A DNA stretch of 64,000 nucleotides from Adlercreutzia sp910585575 (GTDB taxonomy: Bacteria; Actinomycetota; Coriobacteriia; Coriobacteriales; Eggerthellaceae), in the NCBI RefSeq assembly GCF_951801035.1, contig NZ_CATOKT010000006.1; one strand, 5' to 3'. The notes beneath the pieces were generated by a model. That model was not told the DNA's origin and did no database searches. It saw nothing but the letters and a program-made list of their open reading frames with translations. Positions 8,135 through 17,351 of the stretch are shown here, piece by piece (position 1 is the stretch's first letter; each line of letters begins with the position of its first letter). The translations under genes were made by a program, and so were the position numbers.

Positions 8135-11100
8135 GGAAGGCCTCCTGTTGCTTCTGGATGATCAGCGCCTCAAGCGCCGGCAGATCGGTGTGCTCGAAAT
8201 GATAGGGCACAATCTGCGGATCGCGCGGGTTGGTCGCCGAAACGTGCTCGATACGCAGAAAATGCGCATCCACCGAGGTGTAGCCCGCGCGCATGAGCGC
8301 ATAGGCGTAACAGCTGGCCTGCAGACGGTGCTTGGCGTCCAGAGCCTCGGGGGTCTCTTCCGCGCTGCCGCCGGTTTTGTAGTCGATGAGGAACGCCGCC
8401 CCGTCGCCGTTGTCGGCCAAGCCGTCGATCTCGCCCTCGAGGAAGAACGGGGCAGGCAGCGCGCCGTCCTCCCCCACCGGCCCGTTTTCAGGCGCGGTGG
8501 CAGCGCATCCCGTCTCATCGCGCGCCGTGTCACCGACCCCTTCCGCAGAAGCGCACAGTTCTACCATGAAGGGCACCTCGGCACCGCGATGGGCGAAACT
8601 GGCGAAGCGCGCGGCCTCATCGCTGGAAAGCCAGCGCTCCAGCGCCGTGCGCAGCCGCTGCTGCTGGCCCGCAGACAGATCCTCCTTCTGGATTTGCGCC
8701 GCAATGGCGGCCTCGTCGGGGCGGAAGAGCGCCCCGTCCATGCTGCGCTCGATGGCCTGCTGGGCCAAGCGGTGGAAGGCCGTGCCCAGAGCCGTGGCAC
8801 TTTCCGCAGAAGCGCCCAGCGCCGCTTCTTCGGACGGGAAGGCCAACGCCGCGTCGGCTTCCTGGCCCTCTTCGGGCTGCAACGTCGCGCAGCCAACGGC
8901 GAGATCGGGTTCGCTGTCGATCAACGACGCTTCCCAAGCAGAATCAAGCCCCGACCGCACTTCCCCCGTCCCGTCGGCGAGCACGACGCCGCCGTCGCTT
9001 TCGGCCGCGGGCTCATCAGTGTGCTCATGGACTCCCGAAAGCGAGGTGTAGGAGCACAAGCCCGCCCGCGCGAAATTGTGCGGCAGCATAAGCGGTTCAG
9101 GCAGCGGCTCGCGCACGGGCACCAAGAAGGGCGCCGGAACCGCGGCGTCGACGGGAGCCTCGGTCGCCTCGGCGTCCGTGGCAGCGTCGCAGGACGCCAC
9201 GGCTTCGGCTTCCTTCTCACCCGAGCCATCCGACGCGGAATCTTCCTCTTCTTCAAACTGCTCGCCCCTCAGATAGCGCAAGGCCACCCGCGCCGGCGCC
9301 GTACCGCCGTAGTCGGCCATGGACACCGAAGCGTCCGCAGTCACGTCCCATTGCAGGGCCTGGTACAGGTCGTTGAAGATGCCCGCGTTCTCGTAGCCCT
9401 TCGACGGATCGCCGCCCCCGAGCACCGCCACGAACAGCGACTTGCTGGCGCGGGTGAGCGCCACGTACAGCAGGCGCCGCGCCTCGGCCAGGGCCTGATC
9501 CTGGGCGAAGGTCGCCAGCGCCTCGTGACGGACACCAGGCCCCAACGCAGCCAAGCGCTCCGCCACCTCGTCGGGAGCCAGTGCGCTTATCTCGAGCCGC
9601 TCATGCTCGTCGAGACCGGCGGCCTTTTTGGTCAGGTTATCGGCCACCTTCTTCCAATCATCGGGCGCAAACCGCGCACTGGCGTACGTAGCCTGACCGA
9701 TGTTCTCCACCACGAGGCGACCGACGCTCTCGCGACCGTCCTTCAGCTCGGCAATGGCTACGTGGGGAAACTCCAGGCCCTTGGAGGCGTGCACAGTCAT
9801 GATACGCACGAAATCGCCCTCAGCCGTAGCCAGGGCTCCGGGCGCCTCCTTAGCAGTTTCCAGGTGCGCATCGAAGGCAACGGCCACCGACGCCAGGCCC
9901 GTGGCCTTTGCCTCGAGACCACTTACGATGCGCAGCGCCTTCGCGTAGTTCGCCGCCGCGGCCAGGCCGTCCACGCCCTCGGCCTGCAGCCGGTCGAGCG
10001 CGCCCGTGGCCACCAGCAGCTGGCGCAGCGCCGCCGCCGGCGAGCCGCGATGAGCCCGCACCGTGAAGGCCCGCAGCTGGTCGCGGCAGATGAGCACCGC
10101 GCGACACTCGTCCTCGGAAAGCCCCATGACGCGCATCTCGTCTTCCAGCTGCGGCGAGCGGAAGCCGCGCGAGAGCCCGCGGCGCCTCCAGCCGCCCTCG
10201 TCGGCCGGCTGCGAGGCCAGGGCCAGCAGCCCGTCGTCGGACACCGCGAACAGAGGCGAGGCCAGCACCGCGTACAGCGCCTCCTCATCCTCGACGTTCA
10301 CCGCCATTCGCAGCAGCGCCGACACCAGCTTCGGCTCGGGCATGGAGGCGAACACCGATCCGCCGGCAATCATCGAGGCGATGCCCTGTTCGCGCAGGGC
10401 AGCAGCATAGACATCAGCATGGCTCATCGTGCCCAAGAGGATGACCATATCGGCCGCCGACGCCCCCTCGTCGCGGAGAGCAGCGAAGTGCTCGGCCAGG
10501 GCCGCGGCGCTTGCGGCCCGAGCCTCGTCCTTCGACGCGCCGCTGTACTCGTTGTGCGTCACGTCCACCTGCACGCGGGGACGCTCAGCAAACAGAGGAT
10601 CGGCCACGGCGTTCACCGCACCACCGGCCTCCAGGCTGAGAAAATCGTCGCCGAACACCTCCGGCTGGCTGAACACATGCTCCACAAAGGCCAGCACATC
10701 GCCGTGACTGCGGAAGTTACGGGCCATGGACACCACCGGGCTGCCCCCGGCCTGCCCCTCCAGGTTCGCCCGGTACTCCGTGAACACGTTCACGTCGGCG
10801 CCGCGGAAACGGTAGATGCTCTGCTGGGCGTCGCCCACGGTGCACACGTTCGCCAGCCCGGGCTGGGCCAGACGGCTGATCACCTCCACCTGCAGGCGAT
10901 CGGTGTCCTGGAACTCGTCCACCATGATGAGTTTGAACTTGTCCCGATAGGCAGCGGCGATGGCCGGGAAGTCGCGCAGGGCAGCGGCGCACCGCACCAG
11001 AAGATCGGTGTTGTCCAGGCGCGCCGGCCCCTTCAGCTCCTGAAAGGCCTCTTCCACCAGCAGCGCCACCTTCACGATGGCGCGCTGCCAGCGCACGGCA

Positions 11101-12017
11101 AGCCCCGCCTGCGCCTCGCCGTTGAGCTCCCCCAGGGTGGCGCACCAGGCGTCCAGGTCCTCCTTGACATAGTCGCGCAACTTTCCTCGCATGGTAAACG
11201 GCAAACCGTAGAACGCGCCGCAGAAAGCATCGGGGTCGAAATCGGGACTGTCGAACGACTCGTCTCCCGCACGCTCGAACCATGCACGCACCTGCTCGAC
11301 GGCCGCCTCCAAGTTTCCCGCGAAGTTCGCCATGGTATTCGAAGGCTTCGGCCACGCCGCGGCCTTAGCCGCCATGTCCTCGGCCGCGGCCAGCACCCGC
11401 CGCATCAGCGACGAGGGCGAGGGCACCTCTTCAGCGGTTTGCAGGGTGGCGAAGCCCTCGGGCATGGCGTGCACGCGCTCGAGCACCGCCTTCACATACT
11501 CCACCACGCCCTTGTCCCGAAGGCCGAAGCCTCGCAGCTTCTCGCTGGTGAGCAGCTCGGTTACCTCGGGGTCGTCCAGGCGGCGCGCCTGGACGATCAC
11601 CTGCTCCAGGGCCTCGTCGAGCAGCTCTTCGGCCGCAGTCCCCTCGATCACCTCGAAGGCCGGGTCGATGCCGATTTCCAGCGCGTGCTCGCGCAGGATG
11701 CGGGAGGCCATGCCGTGGATGGTGGTCACCCAGGCCTCGTCGGTCTTGAGCGCCTCTTCCACCAGGCCTTCCGCCAAAAGCAGCCCCTTGATGCGGCTTT
11801 TCAGCTCAGCCGCGGCCTTCTTGGTGAAGGTGATGGCCAAAAGCTCGTCCACCGAGGCCAGATAGGGCGGCTCGGCACCTTGGGGCGACAGCGCGAAGGC
11901 CACGCGCTGAGTGAGGGTGAAGGTTTTGCCCGAGCCGGCGCCGGCGGCCACCATGAGCGGCGCGTTCAGCGTAGTGATGACCCGGCGCTGAGCGTCGGTG
12001 CACTGGTCCAGGTTCAC
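8124..12017 (-). CDS. addA: AddA-type UvrD/REP helicase-nuclease
   Basis: A 1297-residue superfamily 1 helicase with C-terminal nuclease, the larger subunit of the AddAB recombination complex that processes double-strand breaks. Walker A is AAGAGSGKT near residue 30; a DEFQDTDR Walker B box, a QSIYRFRGAD box and TVHASKGLEF follow. The C-terminal PD-(D/E)XK nuclease has EGEIDGLADN and FLIDYKTGG. A Glu/Ala-rich linker near residue 950 is low complexity. The likely start is GTG at 12017, preceded by AAAGGAGG; it overlaps the addB stop by 4 nt (GTGA). No Chi site can be deduced. Strong assignment by motif and by gene order. Confidence 0.93.
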   Translation of the reverse strand: MNLDQCTDAQRRVITTLNAPLMVAAGAGSGKTFTLTQRVAFALSPQGAEPPYLASVDELLAITFTKKAAAELKSRIKGLLLAEGLVEEALKTDEAWVTTIHGMASRILREHALEIGIDPAFEVIEGTAAEELLDEALEQVIVQARRLDDPEVTELLTSEKLRGFGLRDKGVVEYVKAVLERVHAMPEGFATLQTAEEVPSPSSLMRRVLAAAEDMAAKAAAWPKPSNTMANFAGNLEAAVEQVRAWFERAGDESFDSPDFDPDAFCGAFYGLPFTMRGKLRDYVKEDLDAWCATLGELNGEAQAGLAVRWQRAIVKVALLVEEAFQELKGPARLDNTDLLVRCAAALRDFPAIAAAYRDKFKLIMVDEFQDTDRLQVEVISRLAQPGLANVCTVGDAQQSIYRFRGADVNVFTEYRANLEGQAGGSPVVSMARNFRSHGDVLAFVEHVFSQPEVFGDDFLSLEAGGAVNAVADPLFAERPRVQVDVTHNEYSGASKDEARAASAAALAEHFAALRDEGASAADMVILLGTMSHADVYAAALREQGIASMIAGGSVFASMPEPKLVSALLRMAVNVEDEEALYAVLASPLFAVSDDGLLALASQPADEGGWRRRGLSRGFRSPQLEDEMRVMGLSEDECRAVLICRDQLRAFTVRAHRGSPAAALRQLLVATGALDRLQAEGVDGLAAAANYAKALRIVSGLEAKATGLASVAVAFDAHLETAKEAPGALATAEGDFVRIMTVHASKGLEFPHVAIAELKDGRESVGRLVVENIGQATYASARFAPDDWKKVADNLTKKAAGLDEHERLEISALAPDEVAERLAALGPGVRHEALATFAQDQALAEARRLLYVALTRASKSLFVAVLGGGDPSKGYENAGIFNDLYQALQWDVTADASVSMADYGGTAPARVALRYLRGEQFEEEEDSASDGSGEKEAEAVASCDAATDAEATEAPVDAAVPAPFLVPVREPLPEPLMLPHNFARAGLCSYTSLSGVHEHTDEPAAESDGGVVLADGTGEVRSGLDSAWEASLIDSEPDLAVGCATLQPEEGQEADAALAFPSEEAALGASAESATALGTAFHRLAQQAIERSMDGALFRPDEAAIAAQIQKEDLSAGQQQRLRTALERWLSSDEAARFASFAHRGAEVPFMVELCASAEGVGDTARDETGCAATAPENGPVGEDGALPAPFFLEGEIDGLADNGDGAAFLIDYKTGGSAEETPEALDAKHRLQASCYAYALMRAGYTSVDAHFLRIEHVSATNPRDPQIVPYHFEHTDLPALEALIIQKQQEAFHGA

Positions 12018-14803
12018 GAGAGCCTCCTTTCGCAATCGGGGACGGGACAGTAGGTGCAGGCCCCCTTCCAGCGCGGCTGCTGCGGAATGTGCCCCTCGGC
12101 CAAGCTGGCAATGCCCTCGGCCACCAGGGCCTCCACGGCATCGAGCAGAGCATCGAAGGCCAGCGGCGAGAAGCTGCCGTCGGAAAAGAACGCCTTGTCA
12201 TCGAACACGCTGCTGTCCACGGCACCGTTGACCAGGTCTTTATCGGTCTTGGCCCGATAGCCCAGGTACAAGGCACCCGCGCAGTGCAGGGTATTCAGGC
12301 GCTGGCGCAGCGCCTGGGCGTACATGAGCGCCTGGGGATGCCTGGGAAGCGCCGGCTCAGCGGCCCCCTTCTTCGCGCCCAGGCTGTACTCGGAGCCTGC
12401 CGATCCCTTGTAGTCGATGACGGCGAAGCGACCGCTTTCCTCGTTCACATCGTAGCGGTCGGCGCAGCCGTGCAGGCGCACGCCGGCGTAGTTCACGCCG
12501 TCCTCCACGCTGATGCTCACCTCGTTGCCGGCCACTTTGAATCCGGGAGCGAAGCGAGCCTGACGGCGCAGGCTGGCGGCCATCAGGCGGTACAGGCGCC
12601 GCAGGTGCAATCCCTCGGCCGAGGACACCGCCACGAAGCGCCCGCTTCCCGGATTTTTCCGCTTCTCGCGCTGCACCTGGGCGTGGAACACCTCGCCCAG
12701 CAGACGCTCGTCGTCGGTCCAGGGGCGCTCCCCCACCCGGCCGCAGCCCGCATCAGCCAAAGCCTCGTAGAAGGCGGCGAACACCGCGTGGACGAAGGTT
12801 CCCTCTTCGCGCGAGCCGAACTGCTCGTCGAGCGGAGTCGGCGCCACGCGCTTCTGGATGAACCACGTGTAGGGACAGCCCAGATAGCACTCGATGGCCG
12901 AGGGCGACAGCACCAGCAGCGGACGGCCCTCCTCGCGCACCGAGCGCAGGAAGTCGACAAGACGCAGCCGATCGAGGCGCCCACGGGTAACCGCCGGGAA
13001 CGCCACAGTGGCCGTCGGCGCCTGGAAGGTGTCGCCGACGGTCTCGACCAGGCGGTCCTCGCCGCAGCGCCGGGTAACGTTGTTCAGGGCGCGCGGCAGG
13101 TCAAAGAGCCCGCGATCGGGCTCTTCCCAGGCGGCGCGGAGGGCGGCACCCTCGGGCGGCAATGCCGCCAGAGCCGCTTCGGCCAGGGCCTCGCCGTACT
13201 CCTTCAGCAGAAAAGCCGGATAGGCTTCCTCGCCCTCGGGCGTGCGGCAAGGCACCACGCAGGTGAACTGGCACCGGGCAGCGGCCATGGCGCCCGCGAA
13301 GAGGCGGCGCTGCTCGTCGAAGAGCGAGAAGGGCACGGCCCAGCCGAGCTTCACCGCCAGCTCGTCGAGGGCCGTGGCGCCCGCCCGGGCACGGAAGCCC
13401 GCGTCGCTGACATCGGAGAGCACCACGGCATCGTAGCTGGCCGCCACCAGGGATTTCAGACGATAGGGCGAAGCGAATTCCACCACGGGGCCCGCGCCCT
13501 CGGCCACAGCCTCGAGACGCACCGAGCCCTCGAGCCACAGCGCGGGCACAAGCGCCGGCGCTCCGTCCAGGTCCCGGACAACTTCCAGGGTCTCGCGCAG
13601 AGACGAAACCACCGCCAGCTCGCGGCGGCGCTGCAAGGGGGAAAGCGCGGCGGCCTGGGACGCGGCGGCCTCCAGGGCATCGGCGCAGGCCGCGAGAGCC
13701 GCAAACGTCGTTGAGGGCGCCTCGGTTGCAGACGCCAGGGAGCGAACAGCCGTGGCAATCGTGCCGCAGAGCGGCGATGCCTCGACCAGCAGCGCCAGGG
13801 CGTCCTCGGCGGTGAGCGTGCGATCGCGCCGCAGCGCGCTGTTGAGGCGTCTCGCTTCCCGCAATCCGCCTCCGGCCAGCGGGTTGGCCAGGGCATCCGT
13901 GGCCGCCGCGGCCTGATGGCGCCCCTCGGCCACTGCCTGCACGCTGCGCCACAGGCGCGCGCCAGCCGTGGCCTCTACCGGCGACTCCAGGCGCTCGGCG
14001 CAGGCAAGGCCCCCGGCCGCCAGCGAGGGCGCCAGGGCCTCGAACAGCTCCGAGGCATTGGGGCCGCACACGAGCACCGAGCGGGCGCCGTCGCCCGCGG
14101 CCTCAAGCACGCTGGCGCGAACGAGCGGCGCCGTAGCCGTTGGCCCCGCCGGCACCAGGAACTGCGGCTCGACATCGGCCGCAAGGGCCGGCAGAACGAC
14201 CGAGCCGCCAGCCGCCGAAACTGTGGACCCTGCTGTTTTAGCAGCGGCGTCGGCGGACGAAGCGCCGCTCGCAGCGTCGACGAGTGCCCGAACCCCGGGC
14301 GTCAGATCGACCTCGTCCACCACGCGCACCGGCGGCAGGGGCACCGCGCCCGTGGGCGCCGCAGCCGCCAGCAACGCCGCCGCCTGGTCGGGCTCTATCA
14401 GGTGCGCCCGGTGTAACGCTTCGTTGTAGGCGCGGCCGAGCGCCAAGACCGCTTCTTCGTGGCTCGAGAGCGCCGGAGCGAACCCCTCGTTACCGGAGGC
14501 CGCTTCCAAAGCGAGGCGGCTGGCATAGCGGCGGAAGAACGCCGCCAGCTGGCGAGCCGCGCCCGGCGAGGAGGCCACCGCCTGCTGACCCTCCAGCAGG
14601 CGCGCCACCAGCACGGTGCGCTGGGTGCCGTCGACCAGCGCCCGCCCGTCGCCCCACAGCTCCCACAGCTCTTGCACCCAGGCCGCGGCCGTCATGCGGC
14701 GCACGCCCAGGCTGGCCCCGGCCCCCGCCGCTTCCGCTGCGCGCTTGGCCTGGTCGTTCGCTCGCTCGATGGTGCGGTACAGCTCCACGCTCATCTCAAA
14801 CAA
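12014..14803 (-). CDS. addB: AddB-like nuclease subunit with Fe-S cysteines
   Basis: A 929-residue partner of AddA. The C-terminal third has the PD-(D/E)XK nuclease core (VIDYKGSAGSEYS). It also has the AddB cysteine set: CYLGC before the nuclease and CTYCPVPDC at the very C-terminus, which in AddB bind a [4Fe-4S] cluster. I do not see a clear P-loop in the N-terminal half, which is Ala-rich and degenerate helicase-like. The TTG at 14803 has a better-spaced AAAGAGG than the ATG at 14794, so the start is uncertain by three codons. The gene begins the addB-addA-101-aa unit and overlaps addA by 4 nt. Confidence 0.85.
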   Translation of the reverse strand: MFEMSVELYRTIERANDQAKRAAEAAGAGASLGVRRMTAAAWVQELWELWGDGRALVDGTQRTVLVARLLEGQQAVASSPGAARQLAAFFRRYASRLALEAASGNEGFAPALSSHEEAVLALGRAYNEALHRAHLIEPDQAAALLAAAAPTGAVPLPPVRVVDEVDLTPGVRALVDAASGASSADAAAKTAGSTVSAAGGSVVLPALAADVEPQFLVPAGPTATAPLVRASVLEAAGDGARSVLVCGPNASELFEALAPSLAAGGLACAERLESPVEATAGARLWRSVQAVAEGRHQAAAATDALANPLAGGGLREARRLNSALRRDRTLTAEDALALLVEASPLCGTIATAVRSLASATEAPSTTFAALAACADALEAAASQAAALSPLQRRRELAVVSSLRETLEVVRDLDGAPALVPALWLEGSVRLEAVAEGAGPVVEFASPYRLKSLVAASYDAVVLSDVSDAGFRARAGATALDELAVKLGWAVPFSLFDEQRRLFAGAMAAARCQFTCVVPCRTPEGEEAYPAFLLKEYGEALAEAALAALPPEGAALRAAWEEPDRGLFDLPRALNNVTRRCGEDRLVETVGDTFQAPTATVAFPAVTRGRLDRLRLVDFLRSVREEGRPLLVLSPSAIECYLGCPYTWFIQKRVAPTPLDEQFGSREEGTFVHAVFAAFYEALADAGCGRVGERPWTDDERLLGEVFHAQVQREKRKNPGSGRFVAVSSAEGLHLRRLYRLMAASLRRQARFAPGFKVAGNEVSISVEDGVNYAGVRLHGCADRYDVNEESGRFAVIDYKGSAGSEYSLGAKKGAAEPALPRHPQALMYAQALRQRLNTLHCAGALYLGYRAKTDKDLVNGAVDSSVFDDKAFFSDGSFSPLAFDALLDAVEALVAEGIASLAEGHIPQQPRWKGACTYCPVPDCERRLS

Positions 14804-15017
14804 TGACGCCTCTTTCCTCGTTTCTTTCAGCGCCTATTCTACCGTGAAAGCGACGGCTCTTCCCCACCGTGAACGCTCGGCAACAAATTCCCCTCCATCC
14901 GTTGACCCGTCGCCGCCACAACGCTTCGCTCGCCCGGTTCCTTTTACCATAGAACCAGGTTATCGCGCAGGGACCCCTTGCCGACACCTGCATACCGCAT
15001 TTGCTAGGAGGCACGTT

Positions 15018-15335
15018 ATGACCTATCAAGAACTGGTGACCAAGCTCATCGAAATCCAGAAGCACATGATGCCCGACCTGGAGAAGTACGATCACGAGGA
15101 TCGTCTCCCCGAGGGCCTGCGCGTCGCTAAGGCCGAGATCGTCGAGTGGGAGCACAAGGTCGACGGCTGGGGAGGCCTTGAAGAAGCCCCCGAAATCTGG
15201 CCCGTGGAGAAGTTCGCTCGCGAGCTGCGCGAGAACGAGGACATCTTCAATGACTTCATGCGCCGCAACATCGCCGAGTACGAGTCTCTGGCAGCCCAGC
15301 TTCCCGCCGCCTACGATCATCCGCTCGGTCAGTAG
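15018..15335 (+). CDS. Small acidic hypothetical protein
   Basis: A 105-residue soluble, Glu/Asp-rich protein with predicted helices, divergent from addB. TAGGAGG lies 7 bases before the ATG at 15018. There is no signal peptide, membrane segment or cysteine motif, and I do not recognise a family. The pattern of aromatic and charged residues (EWEHKVDGWGGLEEAPEIW) suggests a compact fold. A hairpin terminator follows, so it is probably a monocistronic gene. Confidence 0.75.
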   Translation: MTYQELVTKLIEIQKHMMPDLEKYDHEDRLPEGLRVAKAEIVEWEHKVDGWGGLEEAPEIWPVEKFARELRENEDIFNDFMRRNIAEYESLAAQLPAAYDHPLGQ

Positions 15336-15371
15336 TACGAACGCGCAACGTTCATAACACCAACCACTCCT

Positions 15372-15400
15372 GATGGCCGCTTATCCAAGCGGCCATCTTC
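15372..15400 (+). terminator. Terminator of the 105-aa gene
   Basis: An 11-bp perfect stem GATGGCCGCTT / AAGCGGCCATC with loop ATCC is followed by TTC. It is symmetric enough to work weakly on the other strand too. Confidence 0.7.
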
Positions 15401-15405
15401 GTCAC

Positions 15406-15484
15406 GGGACGGATTCCCAAAGGGGACGGTCCAAAGCGAGGCGTCTGAGCCGCGCTGGGTCGCTTCCTCTTCGGGAACCCGTCC
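15406..15484. repeat. 79-nt imperfect palindromic element
   Basis: The outer arms GGACGGATTCCC (from ~15408) and GGGAACCCGTCC (15473-15484) pair over 11 of 12 positions. Inner segments AAAGCGA and TCGCTT also pair, giving a long interrupted hairpin in the gap between two convergent genes. This resembles a REP or miniature palindromic element rather than a simple terminator. Confidence 0.5.
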
Positions 15485-15496
15485 TATTCCGCGTAA

Positions 15497-16486
15497 TCAG
15501 TAGCGTCCGTCCAGCTCTTGGGCCATGCGGGCCACCCCGCGGCGGGCCTCGGCCCGTTCGCGCTTGTAGTGCCACTGCCCTTGATCGAAGGCAGCCCCTA
15601 AGCTGCAGGCAGCCACCCGATACCAGGTGCGGGCGCGTCGGAAGCTCTGCGCGCAGCCGCGTCCCAACTCGAAGGCGCGGGCCAAGCGCAAAGCCGCATT
15701 GCCCGTGCTGGCCCGGTCTTCGTCGAAGGCCCCGCTTTCCAGCTCGAAGGCGCGCCGGTACAGCTGCCAGGCCCGTCCGGCATCGGCAACGCAGCCGCGT
15801 CCGGCCGCCACCATATCACCCAAACGCCAGCAAGCCTCGCCGTGACCGTGATAGGCCGCATAGGAAAAATGCCGATGGGCGCGCTCGTCGCACGGCGTGC
15901 TTGCGCTATGGAGGGCGCGACTTTCCAGCAGCCCCTCCCAGTAGCGGCCCTCGCCCAGATCGGCCTCGTAGATAATGCCGAGACGCCAATGGGCCGCCAC
16001 ATGACCGCGCGCCGCCGCATGGAGCAGCAGGATCTCGGCCGCCCGATAGCACTCGACGCGCTGAGCGCGCCGCTCCTCGCCCGCCAGCGAGAGTGCTTCG
16101 GCAAAGTAGATTTCAGCCAGGTCGAAAGCGCGCCAACCCCCCTTGTCGGGGCCCGAGGGATAGGAGGCCACGAATGTGCGGCCGCTGGCGTTTTCTCCCT
16201 GGGCGCGCTCGCTGATCCAGATGCGCGGCAGCCGCTCGTTCGCCTCGCCGCCCTTGCGGTCGATGGCAAACACCGAGGCGGTTTCCTGGCGGCGGCGCCA
16301 GTGCGGTCCGCGCAGCACGCGCGGCACGAAGCTGGCCTCAGCCCCACCGTTGGCCCGTCGGGCGCTTGGAGCGCCGAACACCGTGTTGGCCGCCCGCTGC
16401 ATCCAGGAGACTTCGGAGGCGCGGCGCGACGGAACGGACGTTGCCGTGGCCTGCGCGGCCACGGCGCAGGTAGCGGTGCTAGTCAT
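15497..16486 (-). CDS. Sel1-repeat (TPR-like) protein
   Basis: A 329-residue protein with Sel1-like repeats from about residue 115 to the end: AEIYFAEALSLAGEERRAQR, AHWRLGIIYEADLGEGRYWE, ACWRLGDMVAAGRGCVADAG and LRLARAFELGRGCAQSFRRA each show the A-x-x-x-LG-x-x-Y/G pattern. Such solenoids mediate protein-protein contacts. The first ~100 residues are Arg/Ala-rich and not assigned. GGAGGTG precedes the ATG, which overlaps the stop of the HIRAN gene by 8 nt (ATGACTAG). The two are probably co-translated. No signal peptide is seen, so it is cytoplasmic. Confidence 0.85.
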   Translation of the reverse strand: MTSTATCAVAAQATATSVPSRRASEVSWMQRAANTVFGAPSARRANGGAEASFVPRVLRGPHWRRRQETASVFAIDRKGGEANERLPRIWISERAQGENASGRTFVASYPSGPDKGGWRAFDLAEIYFAEALSLAGEERRAQRVECYRAAEILLLHAAARGHVAAHWRLGIIYEADLGEGRYWEGLLESRALHSASTPCDERAHRHFSYAAYHGHGEACWRLGDMVAAGRGCVADAGRAWQLYRRAFELESGAFDEDRASTGNAALRLARAFELGRGCAQSFRRARTWYRVAACSLGAAFDQGQWHYKRERAEARRGVARMAQELDGRY

Positions 16487-16805
16487 TGAGATGCACCTCC
16501 ATCACCAAACGCGTCCACGCACCGATCTGTTCCTTGGCCGTGAGACGCCCCTCCACGGTTTTGCCGCCGTCCATCAGGCGCGCCACGAACTCGTTGCATT
16601 CACAGGACACGTAGCCGATGCGCTGGCCGGCGCCGTCGTGCACGCTGACCGCCCACGGGTCGAAGGGGTTCTCCCCGTCGCGAAGCAAGGCCAGGCGATC
16701 CCCCGGCTGGTACTTCGCCGTGATCGACTGGACGTCCGGAATGTGGCGCGTACCGGCCACGGTGGTGTTCTCCACGACGCAAATGGATTGAGCTGCGTTT
16801 GCCAT
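16479..16805 (-). CDS. HIRAN-domain protein
   Basis: A 108-residue stand-alone HIRAN domain: GTRHIPDVQSI, LALLRDGENPFDPWAVSV and GQRIGYVSCECNEFVARLMD match the family core. In eukaryotic HLTF and in bacterial fusions this domain binds DNA ends, but stand-alone bacterial copies are uncharacterised. The start at 16805 (MANAAQS) has GGGAG six bases upstream; an ATG at 16838 lacks such a site. It overlaps and precedes the Sel1 gene. Confidence 0.85.
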   Translation of the reverse strand: MANAAQSICVVENTTVAGTRHIPDVQSITAKYQPGDRLALLRDGENPFDPWAVSVHDGAGQRIGYVSCECNEFVARLMDGGKTVEGRLTAKEQIGAWTRLVMEVHLND

Positions 16806-16922
16806 GGGTGCTCCCTTCGTTGAATGCGATGGGTACATCCTACGCGAGCACGATCATATAGCTGTCCCTCTTTAGGTACATCAGCTACACCGCTTTTCCG
16901 CTGGGGAATATTTCAGTCCTCA

Positions 16923-16952
16923 TTGTGCATGGCCCCGTCGAGGTGCTAGACT
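16923..16952 (+). promoter_or_regulatory. Candidate promoter of the Cys/Lys-rich peptide gene
   Basis: TTGTGC at 16923-16928 and TAGACT at 16947-16952 are separated by 18 bp and lie about 63 bp before the start codon. GTACATC occurs twice further upstream in this divergent gap, of unknown meaning. Confidence 0.4.
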
Positions 16953-17014
16953 GGCACAACACCTGATCACCCGCCGGCGCACAACCCATCGCCGACTTCC
17001 CTGAAGGAACCACT

Positions 17015-17266
17015 ATGAGCAAGTCCAAGGACAAGAAAGCGAAGAAAGCCGCTGCCGACAAGAAGGCGGACAAGCTGAATCGCAAGAAGAAGCACACCGG
17101 CTGCAAGGGCGAAAAGAACGCCCAGGGCTGCAAGGGCTGCAAGAAGGCGAAGAGAGCTCTGAAGCTGGAATACTGCACCTGTTGCAAGAAGCACTGCCCG
17201 CTCTCCAAGCCCAAGTGCGGCAAGGGTCGCCGCCTGGCCGCCGCCCTGAAGCTGCGCCAGGGCTAG
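17015..17266 (+). CDS. Small Lys/Cys-rich protein
   Basis: An 83-residue, very basic protein. The first ~28 residues are almost only Lys, Ala and Asp. The rest holds eight cysteines in a spaced array: HTGCKG, GCKGCKK, YCTCCKKHC and PKCGKG. The spacing suggests metal (zinc) binding, and the basic tail suggests nucleic acid or ribosome contact; both are inference. GAAGGA precedes the ATG. No signal peptide. I do not recognise the family. It is a single gene convergent with the DUF2130 gene. Confidence 0.75.
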   Translation: MSKSKDKKAKKAAADKKADKLNRKKKHTGCKGEKNAQGCKGCKKAKRALKLEYCTCCKKHCPLSKPKCGKGRRLAAALKLRQG

Positions 17267-17280
17267 GAGCCCCGAGGACA

Positions 17281-17323
17281 CCAAAAAATGGCGCCCCTGC
17301 AGCCCGATGACTGCAGGGGCGCC
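17281..17323 (-). terminator. Terminator of the DUF2130 gene
   Basis: A 13-bp perfect stem (GGCGCCCCTGCAG / CTGCAGGGGCGCC, 17290-17302 and 17311-17323) has an 8-nt loop. On the minus strand it is followed by ATTTTTTGG, a proper U-run; on the plus strand there is none. It lies 28 bases after the DUF2130 stop and also just past the convergent small gene. Confidence 0.88.
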
Positions 17324-17351
17324 GTTACGATAGAACGGGATGCGGCTGGCG

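Noticed and set aside
8133..12053. A 1306-codon plus-strand frame opposite addA
   Set aside because: It is a mirror frame of a high-GC gene, rich in His/Gly/Arg, with no domain and no ribosome site. addA has all helicase motifs.
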